52,294 nt of DNA from Ohessyouella blattaphilus (GCF_024721265.1 NZ_JAMXOC010000023.1:1-52294), one strand, 5' to 3'; positions 9,150 to 17,489 are shown, numbered from the stretch's first letter. Notes: generated by a model not told the origin, from the sequence alone. Made by a program: numbers and translations.

Positions 9150-9425
9150 TTAAACCACCTCCTTACACCACTTATTTGTAAACTTAATTATATCTATTAT
9201 GCCAAAGAAAGTCAATGAATGTGCGCTTCTCCGCATATTGTATGCTAACCATTTCTCTGCTTTACATTCATATATTTTTCTCTTTTATCATTGGCAAAAC
9301 TCTTTTTATAAAACATACTGTTAACATTACATATTTAAGATTTTGCACCATAAACCTTGAAAAAACAATATGACAACTTGCATTACATCATAGTCATATA
9401 ATATTAAGAACTTTGTTAATTCTTT
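9150..9425. other. AT-rich gap between mobC and ietA
   Basis: These 276 bp contain the ietA promoter and ribosome-binding site at the left end. The rest (about 9230-9425) is AT-rich with no ORF, no clear terminator and no recognised repeat. Confidence 0.6.
9187..9215 (-). promoter_or_regulatory. Consensus sigma-A promoter of ietA-ietS
   Basis: On the minus strand TTGACT (9210-9215), a 17-nt spacer and a perfect TATAAT (9187-9192) lie about 37 nt before the ATPase start. The near-perfect match predicts strong constitutive expression independent of the conjugation operons. Confidence 0.85.
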
Positions 9426-9761
9426 CTAGATTCTGTCTTCGTTATGTTGGATAATATTGATAATCTGGCTCTCTAGCAATCTAATAACTATTAGTAACTG
9501 CCCATCCATCGCAAATAGACGCTCTAATTCCGGCTCACAAGTTTGCAAATGCCGATCCAATCTGATTATTATTGCTCTTAACTCATACCGTATTTTCTGC
9601 AACACTTCTTTATCTTCTCTTGACAACGAAGTTTGCCTATTTTGACATATCAAATGCCGAATATACTCACTTATATTACCATACTTTTGAGATCTATGTT
9701 TGAGCAATTCGTACGTAGCCTCATCTAGTCGAAATACAATACTCTTTTTTTTCCGATTCAT
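9426..9761 (-). CDS. mobC: Ribbon-helix-helix relaxosome protein, MobC-like
   Basis: A 111-aa DNA-binding protein. The N-terminus (KKSIVFRLDEATYELLKHRS, then YGNISEYIRHLI) is a ribbon-helix-helix fold typical of MobC-type accessory proteins that bind oriT and help the relaxase; the rest is helical. It lies next to a palindrome-rich stretch that is a good oriT candidate. Oddity: the strong AAGGAGG lies 20 nt before the ATG but only 8 nt before an in-frame ATT, so initiation may be unusual or weak. In related elements this gene usually directly precedes the relaxase; here ietA-ietS lies between. Confidence 0.75.
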   Translation of the reverse strand: MNRKKKSIVFRLDEATYELLKHRSQKYGNISEYIRHLICQNRQTSLSREDKEVLQKIRYELRAIIIRLDRHLQTCEPELERLFAMDGQLLIVIRLLESQIINIIQHNEDRI

Positions 9762-9882
9762 TTTATGATAAATTGGCTTTTCCTCCTTCTTCTCTCAATG
9801 ATAAATTCTTTGCGCCCTAACTTGTTATGCTCGCCTCAAGCAAATGAAGCGCTTGACCTAAGTAAAACAGAATAGATTTAAA

Positions 9883-9955
9883 CAAGATACGCATTATGTA
9901 ATACAAATGCATCTTGCTAGGGGAGTTCCCCTAATACCCCCAGAGCGAGCTCGTC
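9883..9955. other. Candidate oriT (nested inverted repeats)
   Basis: Upstream of mobC lie two back-to-back inverted repeats. The first pairs CAAGATacGCATT (9883-9895) with AATGCATCTTG (9906-9916). The second is TAGGGGA-GT-TCCCCTA (9918-9933), followed by ATACCCCCAGAGCGAGCTCG. An imperfect long repeat beside a short GC-rich hairpin, next to mobC and near the relaxase, is the usual layout of an oriT with its nic region. The nic position is not assigned. The remainder of 9762-10057 holds no ORF. Confidence 0.5.
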
Positions 9956-10057
9956 TCAATTTTTCCTTGATAATCTCCACAAACTTCAATATTCATATAA
10001 CATGATAACAGGCCTTCCTTGTATCTACATCTTGAGGTACACCATCATATCTACTGA

Positions 10058-10744
10058 TTATATTCTGAATTCCATCTGTGATTCATTTAAATCAAATCCA
10101 TTTAATCCCTGTTTGACTTCAATAATTTTTCGATATCGATTCGATAAAATATCATCATATTCTATGTATATATCAAATTCTTTTCCTGGTTTAGATTTAA
10201 GCAAACTCAAAGCATATAGGCTCTGGTCATCTTTAGCTATTTGCTGAACTCTCCCCCTTCTATCGTAATTTGAACTTTCTATTTGTACACTTCTTTCCAT
10301 TAGTGAAACTTCAATATTTCTAGCAATTCCCAACCCATCATTCTTCATTAGCAATGGTAAGGATAATGGCAATTCTTTATAATCCCCTAATGTCTTCGAG
10401 CTTTTAAAATCAAAATCAATCATTGCGTTCATAAGATATTCTGAGTCAAGGTATGATAAATCTGTGCTAACTGATAATATTGGCAATACGCTTAATCGCC
10501 TTTCCTCTCCGTTCCTTCTGGCCTCATATTTTAATGTAACTGCTAATGCTCCAAATGTTACAGCTCCGCCAATAATAGAACCATAAAATTCTAATGCACT
10601 TCCCGCTTCCCATTCGGCTCTTAATAGAGGATGTGGTGCTGGTATTATGAACAACCAGTTAATAAATAATGGAACCGCAAACAATGACACTATGATAATC
10701 CCAACCCAAAACAAGATTTTTTTTATCACTCTATCCCTCCTCAT
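10058..10744 (-). CDS. Orphan membrane protein, 228 aa
   Basis: Two N-terminal membrane segments (about residues 10-32 and 52-70, LEFYGSIIGGAVTFGALAV) are followed by a cytoplasmic domain of about 150 residues with beta-rich character. The 'W..GS.LEFYGS..GG' pattern with a charged stretch after it recalls a loose group of small membrane proteins often found in mobile elements. It is not a recognised secretion component, has its own promoter, and lies between the transfer operon and mobC. ATG is used with GGAG 7 nt upstream; an in-frame GTG five codons later also has a good AGGAGG. Function unknown; defence or entry exclusion are guesses from position. Confidence 0.65.
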   Translation of the reverse strand: MRRDRVIKKILFWVGIIIVSLFAVPLFINWLFIIPAPHPLLRAEWEAGSALEFYGSIIGGAVTFGALAVTLKYEARRNGEERRLSVLPILSVSTDLSYLDSEYLMNAMIDFDFKSSKTLGDYKELPLSLPLLMKNDGLGIARNIEVSLMERSVQIESSNYDRRGRVQQIAKDDQSLYALSLLKSKPGKEFDIYIEYDDILSNRYRKIIEVKQGLNGFDLNESQMEFRI

Positions 10745-10760
10745 ATTTTTTCTCCAAAAT

Positions 10761-10789
10761 ATAATATCATTCCTACTGCCATTCTACAA
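10761..10789 (-). promoter_or_regulatory. Promoter of the orphan membrane gene
   Basis: On the minus strand TTGTAG (10784-10789), a 17-nt spacer and TATTAT (10761-10766) lie 16 nt before the ATG. It suggests independent expression from the transfer operon. Confidence 0.55.
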
Positions 10790-10851
10790 ATAGTAGCGCA
10801 CCTCTTCCTCTTGTTATTAATCCTATTTTCCGTGACTTCTAATTCAATTTA

Positions 10852-11352
10852 CTATTCCGCTCCCTCATAATAACCAAAGACATACTCCTTCGTCTCCTCA
10901 TCATAAAGCCCTTCTATTCTGGATTGTTCCTCATTGTCTATGCGCAGATAAAACCTGTGTGCTTTAATCACCTTGTCGTAGATATCCTTGCCCTCTATGC
11001 TAACTTTTGTATACTCGCCGTAATAGTCTGCTAGCTGGATATACCTTTCAAGCTCACTTTTAAATTCTTCCCGGCTGTCACTACTTTCTAGGAAAGACAA
11101 AAGACTTAAGCCTTTATAACCTACTTCCATAACCTCTTGTTTATCTACCTCTACAGGATACTCATGTAGCTCTTCGATTCTAACTTTCTGTTCTTGTTGC
11201 TCTTCTTGCCTCTTAGCCTGATTGCTTTTTATACGACCTATCATTGCTCCAATAATAAGACCAAATAGTAAGGTGACAATAATCGCGCCGGCTAAGATCT
11301 TTAAAATAAATCGTTTCTTCTTTCTTTGAATCTCCCATTCTTTCATCGGCAT
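10852..11352 (-). CDS. Single-pass membrane protein of the transfer module, 166 aa
   Basis: A short cytoplasmic start (KEWEIQRKKKRF), one membrane helix (about 16-39), a Gln/Glu-rich linker and an outside domain of about 110 residues with alternating helix and strand (KDIYDKVIKAHRFYLRID). Size and topology resemble a reduced VirB8-like or assembly factor, but no signature is seen, so that is only a possibility. It overlaps the 69-aa gene by 10 bp and ends the T4SS operon. Confidence 0.6.
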   Translation of the reverse strand: MPMKEWEIQRKKKRFILKILAGAIIVTLLFGLIIGAMIGRIKSNQAKRQEEQQEQKVRIEELHEYPVEVDKQEVMEVGYKGLSLLSFLESSDSREEFKSELERYIQLADYYGEYTKVSIEGKDIYDKVIKAHRFYLRIDNEEQSRIEGLYDEETKEYVFGYYEGAE

Positions 11353-11552
11353 CGCTCTCCTATCTCTTTAACCCTTTGCTCTGCCACATGAGCCCTTATC
11401 TTTCTGGCTTTTAGTTCCTCCACATAATCATCCGCGGCCTCTTTACTCTTAAAGGCCGCCAGCAGTTCCATATGTGCTTCCCTAGTAATCCCCAGATCTA
11501 TGCCCGCAGTATGTTCTTTATACACAAGATATGGCAAGCTATTTTCTAACAC
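11343..11552 (-). CDS. Small paralogous protein B, 69 aa
   Basis: A 69-aa soluble protein, LPYLVYKEHTAGIDLGI... then LLAAFKSKEAADDYVEEL, alternating strand and helix. It is a clear paralogue of the next gene upstream: both share the P-Y-x-V-Y start, the D-[IL]-G-[IV] step and the A-x-F-x-x-[KR]-x-A-[AD] helix. Stop and start overlaps show tight coupling with both neighbours. Function unknown. Confidence 0.65.
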   Translation of the reverse strand: MLENSLPYLVYKEHTAGIDLGITREAHMELLAAFKSKEAADDYVEELKARKIRAHVAEQRVKEIGERCR

Positions 11553-11758
11553 TCTTCCTCACCCACTTTCCTTCCACTATAATCCATCATTTTCACCTGA
11601 ATCTTATCCTTATTTACTACCTGCCGCATAAAGCGGTCAGCATTACGTTTCTCTAGAAACCCAGCAATCATACGATACCTTGGGTTCTCCGCAACCCCTA
11701 TATCTACCTCAAAGGTTAGAACCTCGTAGACAACATAGGGAAATAAAAGTTTGCCCAT
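11546..11758 (-). CDS. Small paralogous protein A, 70 aa
   Basis: The tandem partner of the 69-aa protein (FPYVVYEVLTFEVDIGV, then MIAGFLEKRNADRFMRQV). A strand-helix-strand layout with a 'GF...NADRF' helix loosely recalls the SPOR fold, but that is speculative. It follows the CHAP-lysozyme gene by 30 bp with GGAGGTGAG before the ATG. The next gene starts inside its 3' end. Confidence 0.65.
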   Translation of the reverse strand: MGKLLFPYVVYEVLTFEVDIGVAENPRYRMIAGFLEKRNADRFMRQVVNKDKIQVKMMDYSGRKVGEEEC

Positions 11759-11788
11759 AAGCTCACCTCCTTGTTAAACCTGTTCTTT

Positions 11789-13306
11789 TTACTGGTTCTT
11801 ATAACGGTTATAATACTCGTTGTCGTATTTATATCTGTTTTCCATAGCTGGTATGCCCGCTCTTTCAAAGGCCTTCTCGAAAGCTAGTGTCGCCTGATTT
11901 ACATCCGTCATGGACTTAAGTCCTACTAGTCCCCCGTAGTCCCGATTTAGAATAAATACGGTTGTGGCTTCGCCGCCATTTAGTTCAAAATACAAGTGCT
12001 CTAGCTGAGGCTCTATCGTATCCCAAGTAGTACCCATACTCGCGGCACGACTTTCTAGATTCTGAAAGCGATTCGAACCTACTGTCCACTGCGCAATCCC
12101 TCTACCTGGTCCGCCGCCGTGCTGATAGCACTTAGGGTCTAGACCTGATTCTTGCCGTAAGTTTCCCATAATCCCGGCGGCACTTTCTGGACTAAAACCT
12201 TTCCCTCTTAAAAAGTTCCAAGTAATCTCCTCGTTGGTATTTCCCTCAAAGTCGCTTAATTCTTCAGGATAATTCGGTACGCAATATCCTGAAATGCCAC
12301 CATAAGACAAAGGGTAGGTTCTCGTCGCGACGATATCACCGGTGTTGCCTTCGATAGTAATTACTTGATTGCCTTTTACGTACTGGACGATACCAATGTG
12401 ACTCATTCCGTTTTCAAAGATAATCAGGTCGCCGGCTTTTGGTGTGTAGCTATCCTTTTTCATATAAAGATTACGCTTATCATACCAACTACGATACTGA
12501 GCTACCGAAGCGCTCTTAGGGAAAATGTCATTCTCTATATAATCGCACTGGTCAGCACACCAGCTTACAAAGCAGGCACACCACTCTTCTCGGCTCTTAA
12601 ACCCAAACCAGGACCAGTACTTATCTCCACCTCTTTGATCTCCTTCCTTCTCCTGGGCTAAAGCTACCTCCACTAGCTTTTTACCGCCGTCACTTTGACT
12701 AGCACTAGCAATCACCATCAAAAGAAGACTAGCAGATAGCATCACCACTACTAGCACTGCCAGTAGTATCGGCACCACCGCGGCCACGGCTAGGCTAGCT
12801 TTTGGACCAGCCACCATTGCCACACCCTCTCCTAGACTGCCTCCTGCACTTACTGCCTTTTTGAAGTCATCAGCCATCATTCTTTCAATAACTTCTTCTC
12901 TACCTCGTTCTTTTCGGTGCTCTTTCTTTCTGCTATCCATAGTAGCTAGCTTCGTGGCCGATCTAGTAATCTTTGCCTCGGCACCAGAGAAGCTGCTTGT
13001 TGTTTGCGAAACAGTGCTAGTATTCTCTTTGGATAATTCTTTACCTGCTTTCTTATTTCCTGCTAGTACCATTTCTGACTTCTGGCGCCTCTCGCCTAGG
13101 TAGTTCTCTGTGGCTTTCTCTAAGTAGTGTTGTTTCTGCTGGGGGCTTAGGCGGTTCCACTGACGTCTCTCCTTCTTGTTTAAGTATCTTTGAGGCCGGT
13201 AGCCTGTTTGGCCAAAAAGTAGCTTCTGGAAGCTTTCCTCTGTTTGGGTTTTCTTTCCTTTTCCCTTATTAGCATTAAAGCGCTGTTCTTCAAATAACTT
13301 CATCAA
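11789..13306 (-). CDS. VirB1-like peptidoglycan hydrolase (CHAP plus lysozyme domain)
   Basis: A 505-aa bifunctional wall hydrolase that opens peptidoglycan for the conjugation channel. Residues 1-150 are basic and cytoplasmic, followed by a membrane helix near 170-200 (AVVPILLAVLVVVMLSAS). A CHAP amidase/endopeptidase domain follows with its Cys in WCACFVSWCAD and His in MSHIGIV. The C-terminal domain (EITWNFLRGKGFSPESAAG, then NLRQESGLDP with its catalytic-looking Glu, then GRGIAQW) is a phage-tail-lysozyme-like transglycosylase fold. It overlaps the end of the VirB4 gene by 4 bp, typical of this T4SS class. Confidence 0.88.
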   Translation of the reverse strand: MMKLFEEQRFNANKGKGKKTQTEESFQKLLFGQTGYRPQRYLNKKERRQWNRLSPQQKQHYLEKATENYLGERRQKSEMVLAGNKKAGKELSKENTSTVSQTTSSFSGAEAKITRSATKLATMDSRKKEHRKERGREEVIERMMADDFKKAVSAGGSLGEGVAMVAGPKASLAVAAVVPILLAVLVVVMLSASLLLMVIASASQSDGGKKLVEVALAQEKEGDQRGGDKYWSWFGFKSREEWCACFVSWCADQCDYIENDIFPKSASVAQYRSWYDKRNLYMKKDSYTPKAGDLIIFENGMSHIGIVQYVKGNQVITIEGNTGDIVATRTYPLSYGGISGYCVPNYPEELSDFEGNTNEEITWNFLRGKGFSPESAAGIMGNLRQESGLDPKCYQHGGGPGRGIAQWTVGSNRFQNLESRAASMGTTWDTIEPQLEHLYFELNGGEATTVFILNRDYGGLVGLKSMTDVNQATLAFEKAFERAGIPAMENRYKYDNEYYNRYKNQ

Positions 13307-15837
13307 AGCACCTCTCGTAATTTGGCGATACTGGCTTCTCCGTTTCTCTCCATCCTTTCTAGCTCTTCCTCCTCTTTTAGGCGATGCTCCTCTTCTTTTC
13401 TGGCAATTAACTCTTTTAGCTCCTGCATGCGCTTTTGTTTTTGACGACTTTCTTTAGGATCGGTAGTAAAGAGCCAGTAGAGGATATTGTCCGGGTCAAT
13501 ACGAGCATCAAAAATCACTTTCGTATTGCCAAACTTCATTAGCCCCATCCCTTTATGCTTAGCGTCCACATATTGCATTTCGGTGTCGGTTAAGTCAATA
13601 ATCTCTGGTAAATCTTGCCGATCTGTTTTTGACAGAGAAAGAATTCCGATTACATCGGAGTTAGCCACCATGGTTTTGGCCTGCTTGCTCATAATGGAGT
13701 CGCTGATGTTCTGGGTTATTCCCGTGGTAATCCCGCCATCCTTTCTGGCCACCTTCCATAGCTTTTCCCAGGCAAGGGCAAACTCTGGATCATCAAAGAC
13801 TACGTGTAGTTCATCCCCGTAGACTCTCGTTGCCTTATGATTCTTTTTGTTATAGGTAAGTCTGGTAGTCATTAGTTCAGTGATAATCATCATAGAAGGC
13901 TTCTTTAGGGTTTCTCCTAAGTCCCTAATACCAAAGACAACCATCCGGCTATTGATATCTACGTTGCTTTTATGGGCAAAGACATTAGACGAGCCACTTA
14001 CATATAGCTCGAAGGCATCTAGGATGTCCCCAGCCTTCCCCCTTGGTTCCTCTGCTAAAAATCTTTGGTACTCAAGAAAAGTCGGTTCTGTCGTAATTCC
14101 TTGCTCGTCAAAGCTACGAAAGACCTCTTCGTATAAGCGACGTACAGAGCGGTCGATATAAGTGGCTTCATTTCCCTCTAGGCTTTTCTTTTTGATATAG
14201 GGAAAAAGACGCTGCATAAACACTCCCTTATCCGAGATAAAACCTTCACGCAGGGTATCGTCTAGGTAAACGTCTTCTGGTATCCATAGCGGATTGATAT
14301 GCGTTTCTGTACGGTTACTAAAGTTAATCACCTGTCCGCCATAAAATTCGCAGATATCAAAATATTCATTGGCCGGGTCAAGCACCAAGACATCATCGTA
14401 GGTGTAGTTAAGCACTTGTACGATTTCTAGTTTGACAAAAAAGGACTTGCCGCTCCCTGGTGGAGCATAGATAAAGCCATTACCGTTCTTTAGGTTTTTC
14501 TTATTGGCAAAGATTAGAGTTTTGGAGCCTTGATTAATCCCATAGAACGCGGCTCCTTTCCCCCTGTCATTTAATTCTGCCACGTGATAGGGACAAAAGG
14601 CCGTTATACTACTTACCTTCATGGGACGAAGCACCGGTACCAGTCTTGCTGCCGTTGGAAGCATCGTCTGAAAGGCTTCTACTTGTTGCCCTCTTAGAAC
14701 CTCTAGCTCCACATCTTCCATCGCTGCTTGTTGTTTTACTCGCTCTACTCGGCTATCTAATGCTTCTTGACTCCCAGCCTCAACATATACCAGCAAAGAG
14801 GTATAAAAATACACCTCATCATTTAGATGGGCGTTCTCTAATTCATCGGATATTTCTTGTTTTTGCTGACGCTTATCCCAGCTTGGATCTGTTAAAAAGG
14901 CGCCTCTTTGATTATTTTGTTGTTGCTGGCGGTCAATACTACCCTCTATATTCATCAGTTTCCTGCTTAGCATTTCCTTTGTATCAGACTTACTAAGCGG
15001 CGAAAAATCCATGGTAGCAATCACGGGAAAGCCTAAGCCTTTTACAAACTTCGTTAGAAAACCGCCGGGAAGTGCTTCGGGGTATTCTCTTGCTAAGAGC
15101 ACGCAGCCATAACGCTCATCTAGGCGTAGCTGTTTCTTCTCAATGTTCATGGTCAGGGGCGCTAGTAAGTGCCTAAAATACTCTCGCTCTCTCCCTAGCT
15201 TTTCCCACGTGACGGGAAAACGCTCGTCTTCTGTCGCCCGGTAAATACCATGTAGTATTCGCAAACGACTCACCCCATCAATGGATATAAGCTCACTCTC
15301 TAGCTGATAAAAATAAGGCGTAATACTAGTTTCAAGGTTATTAAAAAATAGTACTGCCTCTTCCATGCTTTGTTTTACACAAGAGAGCACTAGATAGTAC
15401 TGGTAATCGATGCGGTTATTTCCTAGCTTTCGCTTTTTCCCGATCACTTCGTTTAGCGCCTCGTTGGTTAGCGTGTAGATCACGCCTTCATGAAAGGGGT
15501 TTAACTGGCTCTCCTTTTTAATGGCTTCATCTGAGCGCTCAGTCCCAGCTACCATCACTTTAAAGGCGACCTTCATACCTCTAAGAATCTCCATCCAGAC
15601 CTGCAACACTCTTCGCTTGCCCTCATCATCTTCTAAATCAAAGTTGATATCTGTAAAACGATACATCTTATCAAAAATCATCCCCTCTTTTTTATCAGGT
15701 TCTATCTGAAACACACCGTTTTCAGAAATCTTCGCAATCGGTATGTAAAAGCCGGTATCTTTTGGGTATTCGTTCTTCCTAATCTGATACACCGGCACAC
15801 TACACTTTTTATAACTTTTAAATGTCCGCTTTCCCAT
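13303..15837 (-). CDS. VirB4-type conjugation ATPase
   Basis: The main energising ATPase of the T4SS, 844 aa, peripheral at the inner face of the membrane. Walker A is YAPPGSGKSFFVK near residue 460, the second box DVLVLDPANEYFDI follows, and GDELHVVFDDPE near 680 matches the Walker B-like region of VirB4/TraE proteins. The C-terminal tail is a charged coiled coil (KRMQELKELIARKEEEHRL). The start overlaps the PrgI gene by 20 bp and the end overlaps the hydrolase gene, so the T4SS core is one transcript. Confidence 0.92.
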   Translation of the reverse strand: MGKRTFKSYKKCSVPVYQIRKNEYPKDTGFYIPIAKISENGVFQIEPDKKEGMIFDKMYRFTDINFDLEDDEGKRRVLQVWMEILRGMKVAFKVMVAGTERSDEAIKKESQLNPFHEGVIYTLTNEALNEVIGKKRKLGNNRIDYQYYLVLSCVKQSMEEAVLFFNNLETSITPYFYQLESELISIDGVSRLRILHGIYRATEDERFPVTWEKLGREREYFRHLLAPLTMNIEKKQLRLDERYGCVLLAREYPEALPGGFLTKFVKGLGFPVIATMDFSPLSKSDTKEMLSRKLMNIEGSIDRQQQQNNQRGAFLTDPSWDKRQQKQEISDELENAHLNDEVYFYTSLLVYVEAGSQEALDSRVERVKQQAAMEDVELEVLRGQQVEAFQTMLPTAARLVPVLRPMKVSSITAFCPYHVAELNDRGKGAAFYGINQGSKTLIFANKKNLKNGNGFIYAPPGSGKSFFVKLEIVQVLNYTYDDVLVLDPANEYFDICEFYGGQVINFSNRTETHINPLWIPEDVYLDDTLREGFISDKGVFMQRLFPYIKKKSLEGNEATYIDRSVRRLYEEVFRSFDEQGITTEPTFLEYQRFLAEEPRGKAGDILDAFELYVSGSSNVFAHKSNVDINSRMVVFGIRDLGETLKKPSMMIITELMTTRLTYNKKNHKATRVYGDELHVVFDDPEFALAWEKLWKVARKDGGITTGITQNISDSIMSKQAKTMVANSDVIGILSLSKTDRQDLPEIIDLTDTEMQYVDAKHKGMGLMKFGNTKVIFDARIDPDNILYWLFTTDPKESRQKQKRMQELKELIARKEEEHRLKEEEELERMERNGEASIAKLREVL

Positions 15838-16222
15838 TATATTTATCTCCTCTTTTCCTGAATCTTTTCTTTTTTGGTTCTATCAGCCCCTCATAGCGAA
15901 TATCCTTTTCCTGCGAAAACTCTCTAGAAGCGTACTGAATGGTTGGCGTAAACTTTAATCGCCAACTCCTTTTTGCTATTTCAATAAAACCCACGCCCAT
16001 ACGCCTGGCTGGAAAAAAACCGATAAGTCCTACAAATACATCTAGGGGTAGGATAATGTATATCCCCAGCAGGACAGGAATCTCAAAGAGGAATAGACAG
16101 CTAAGGACACCTCCTAGATTTAAAACTAGTAATAGCCCTAAGCTTATCGTTTCCCGCTTATTAAGGCCTCTAAAGAAGTCATCTTTATATTGTTCAAAAT
16201 CGCGATTTATTTCAATTTTCAT
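15818..16222 (-). CDS. PrgI family (VirB3-like) membrane protein
   Basis: A 134-aa protein with a short basic start (EINRDFEQYKDDFFRGLNKRE), two membrane helices (about 26-46 and 50-70) and a basic cytoplasmic tail. Size, topology and the place directly before virB4 identify the PrgI family, the Gram-positive VirB3 counterpart that anchors VirB4. It starts 12 bp after the VirB6-like gene. Confidence 0.85.
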   Translation of the reverse strand: MKIEINRDFEQYKDDFFRGLNKRETISLGLLLVLNLGGVLSCLFLFEIPVLLGIYIILPLDVFVGLIGFFPARRMGVGFIEIAKRSWRLKFTPTIQYASREFSQEKDIRYEGLIEPKKKRFRKRGDKYNGKADI

Positions 16223-16234
16223 TTGCTACCTCCG

Positions 16235-17074
16235 TTAATGCATCCCTAAGAACTTTCTAAATATGGCGCCAGAGCCTCTTACCGCACTGCTCATTAGCAC
16301 CATCTTAAACGCTGGTTCAATAATAGACATCAAGGTATCTACTACTCCTGAACCTGGAAACAGTGGAATCGCCATGATAGGAACGCAAATCCCAATGGCA
16401 AGGATCATAAAGGATGCTTCTAGGATTACTGCTAAAAACTCCTGGAGCCAACTACTAGCCGTCCTAGATAGCTCTCTCCCACCGGCAATCGTCGCAATGG
16501 CTAAAGCTCCCGTAGGTGCTGCGAAGACAATCTTAACAATCCGCTGAAACACGGATAAGCAGATGGAAGCTCCGCAGGTTAAGGCGGCTATAAAAAACAG
16601 GATGCCGATAATGGTACCTGCAAACATTAGACTTCCGCTTTGTAGATACTCAGAAGATGCCTGCAAATGACCATAGGCGCTTCCTGTCGCAAAACCCATA
16701 CGATTGATTATCATCCTTGAGAGCGCCTGACCAGACTGAAACATGGCCATAATAAACGGCTTTAGCCCTACAATAACCGCCTGGCAAATACCTAGACGAA
16801 TTAGGATAAGAATCAAACTTTCTAACTGAATAACCTGGCGGTAGTCACTTACATCTCTATATAGTCCTAAAAAGAAAAAAGTTACTACTAGGGCTGAGCC
16901 AACTGCTAGAAAAAGCGGGTATATATTGTCCATTACTACTGTCCATAGGTTCGCGTCTATCTCTTCTGGGGTTTTTACCAGAAAAGCTAAAGAGATATCC
17001 ACAAAGGCATTCCAGACATCACATCCTAATTGATAGAGTATGTGACCGTTGATTAAGTTTTGGATATGGGTCAT
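16235..17074 (-). CDS. VirB6/TrbL-like channel protein, CD1112 family
   Basis: A 279-aa polytopic membrane protein with about six helices (for example YPLFLAVGSALVVTFFFLGL and the Gly/Ala-rich FAAPTGALAIATIAGG), forming the inner-membrane channel of the T4SS. Its place between the Maff2-type gene and prgI matches the order in C. difficile-type elements, and from memory it belongs to the CD1112 family. Confidence 0.85.
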   Translation of the reverse strand: MTHIQNLINGHILYQLGCDVWNAFVDISLAFLVKTPEEIDANLWTVVMDNIYPLFLAVGSALVVTFFFLGLYRDVSDYRQVIQLESLILILIRLGICQAVIVGLKPFIMAMFQSGQALSRMIINRMGFATGSAYGHLQASSEYLQSGSLMFAGTIIGILFFIAALTCGASICLSVFQRIVKIVFAAPTGALAIATIAGGRELSRTASSWLQEFLAVILEASFMILAIGICVPIMAIPLFPGSGVVDTLMSIIEPAFKMVLMSSAVRGSGAIFRKFLGMH

Positions 17075-17086
17075 TTACTAGCCTCC

Positions 17087-17416
17087 TTAATACCCCATTA
17101 GTGCGAGTAAAGTTGATATGCCTACTAGCAGACCACCGGCAGCAATCTTAAAGGCGGCGGTCTTTAACCCTCCGGTGTTATGGTCCCCCCAGCTGGTTAC
17201 TAAATCTACTACTCCTAAGATAAGGACAATGGTGCCGATTCCTACCACAACTGCAATGAGCACTGTCTTAATAACATCAATCGGCTTTGTAATTGCGCCT
17301 ACATCAATCGCGGCAAAGCAAGGGATGCTCATGATGAAAGAAAGCATTATTACTTCCATCACCGCTACTATTCTTTTGGTTTTCTTTCCCAGTTTCTTAT
17401 GTTTATTTCTCTTCAT
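17087..17416 (-). CDS. Maff2-family small membrane protein, VirB2 pilin-like
   Basis: A 109-aa protein with a basic start and signal-like helix ending CFAA, followed by two hydrophobic helices separated by a short polar loop with WGDHNTGGLK. The two-helix core with the GD-N-GG loop is the Maff2 pattern of Clostridia ICEs, by topology the VirB2 pilin-like subunit. The N-terminal leader is longer than the usual approx. 60-aa Maff2 form. A GC-rich hairpin just upstream in the message may raise its level. Confidence 0.75.
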   Translation of the reverse strand: MKRNKHKKLGKKTKRIVAVMEVIMLSFIMSIPCFAAIDVGAITKPIDVIKTVLIAVVVGIGTIVLILGVVDLVTSWGDHNTGGLKTAAFKIAAGGLLVGISTLLALMGY

Positions 17417-17463
17417 TACTAATTTCCTCCAATCAAAAAAGCCACCATCTGATGACCTTACAC

Positions 17464-17485
17464 GGAGGGGCGTAAAGCCCCCTCC
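17464..17485 (-). other. Intercistronic GC-rich hairpin
   Basis: GGAGGGG (17464-17470) pairs with CCCCTCC (17479-17485), directly after the adhesin stop and before the Maff2 gene. No U-tract follows on the minus strand, so it fits an mRNA-processing or stabilising element better than a terminator. Confidence 0.5.
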
Positions 17486-17489
17486 TCTA

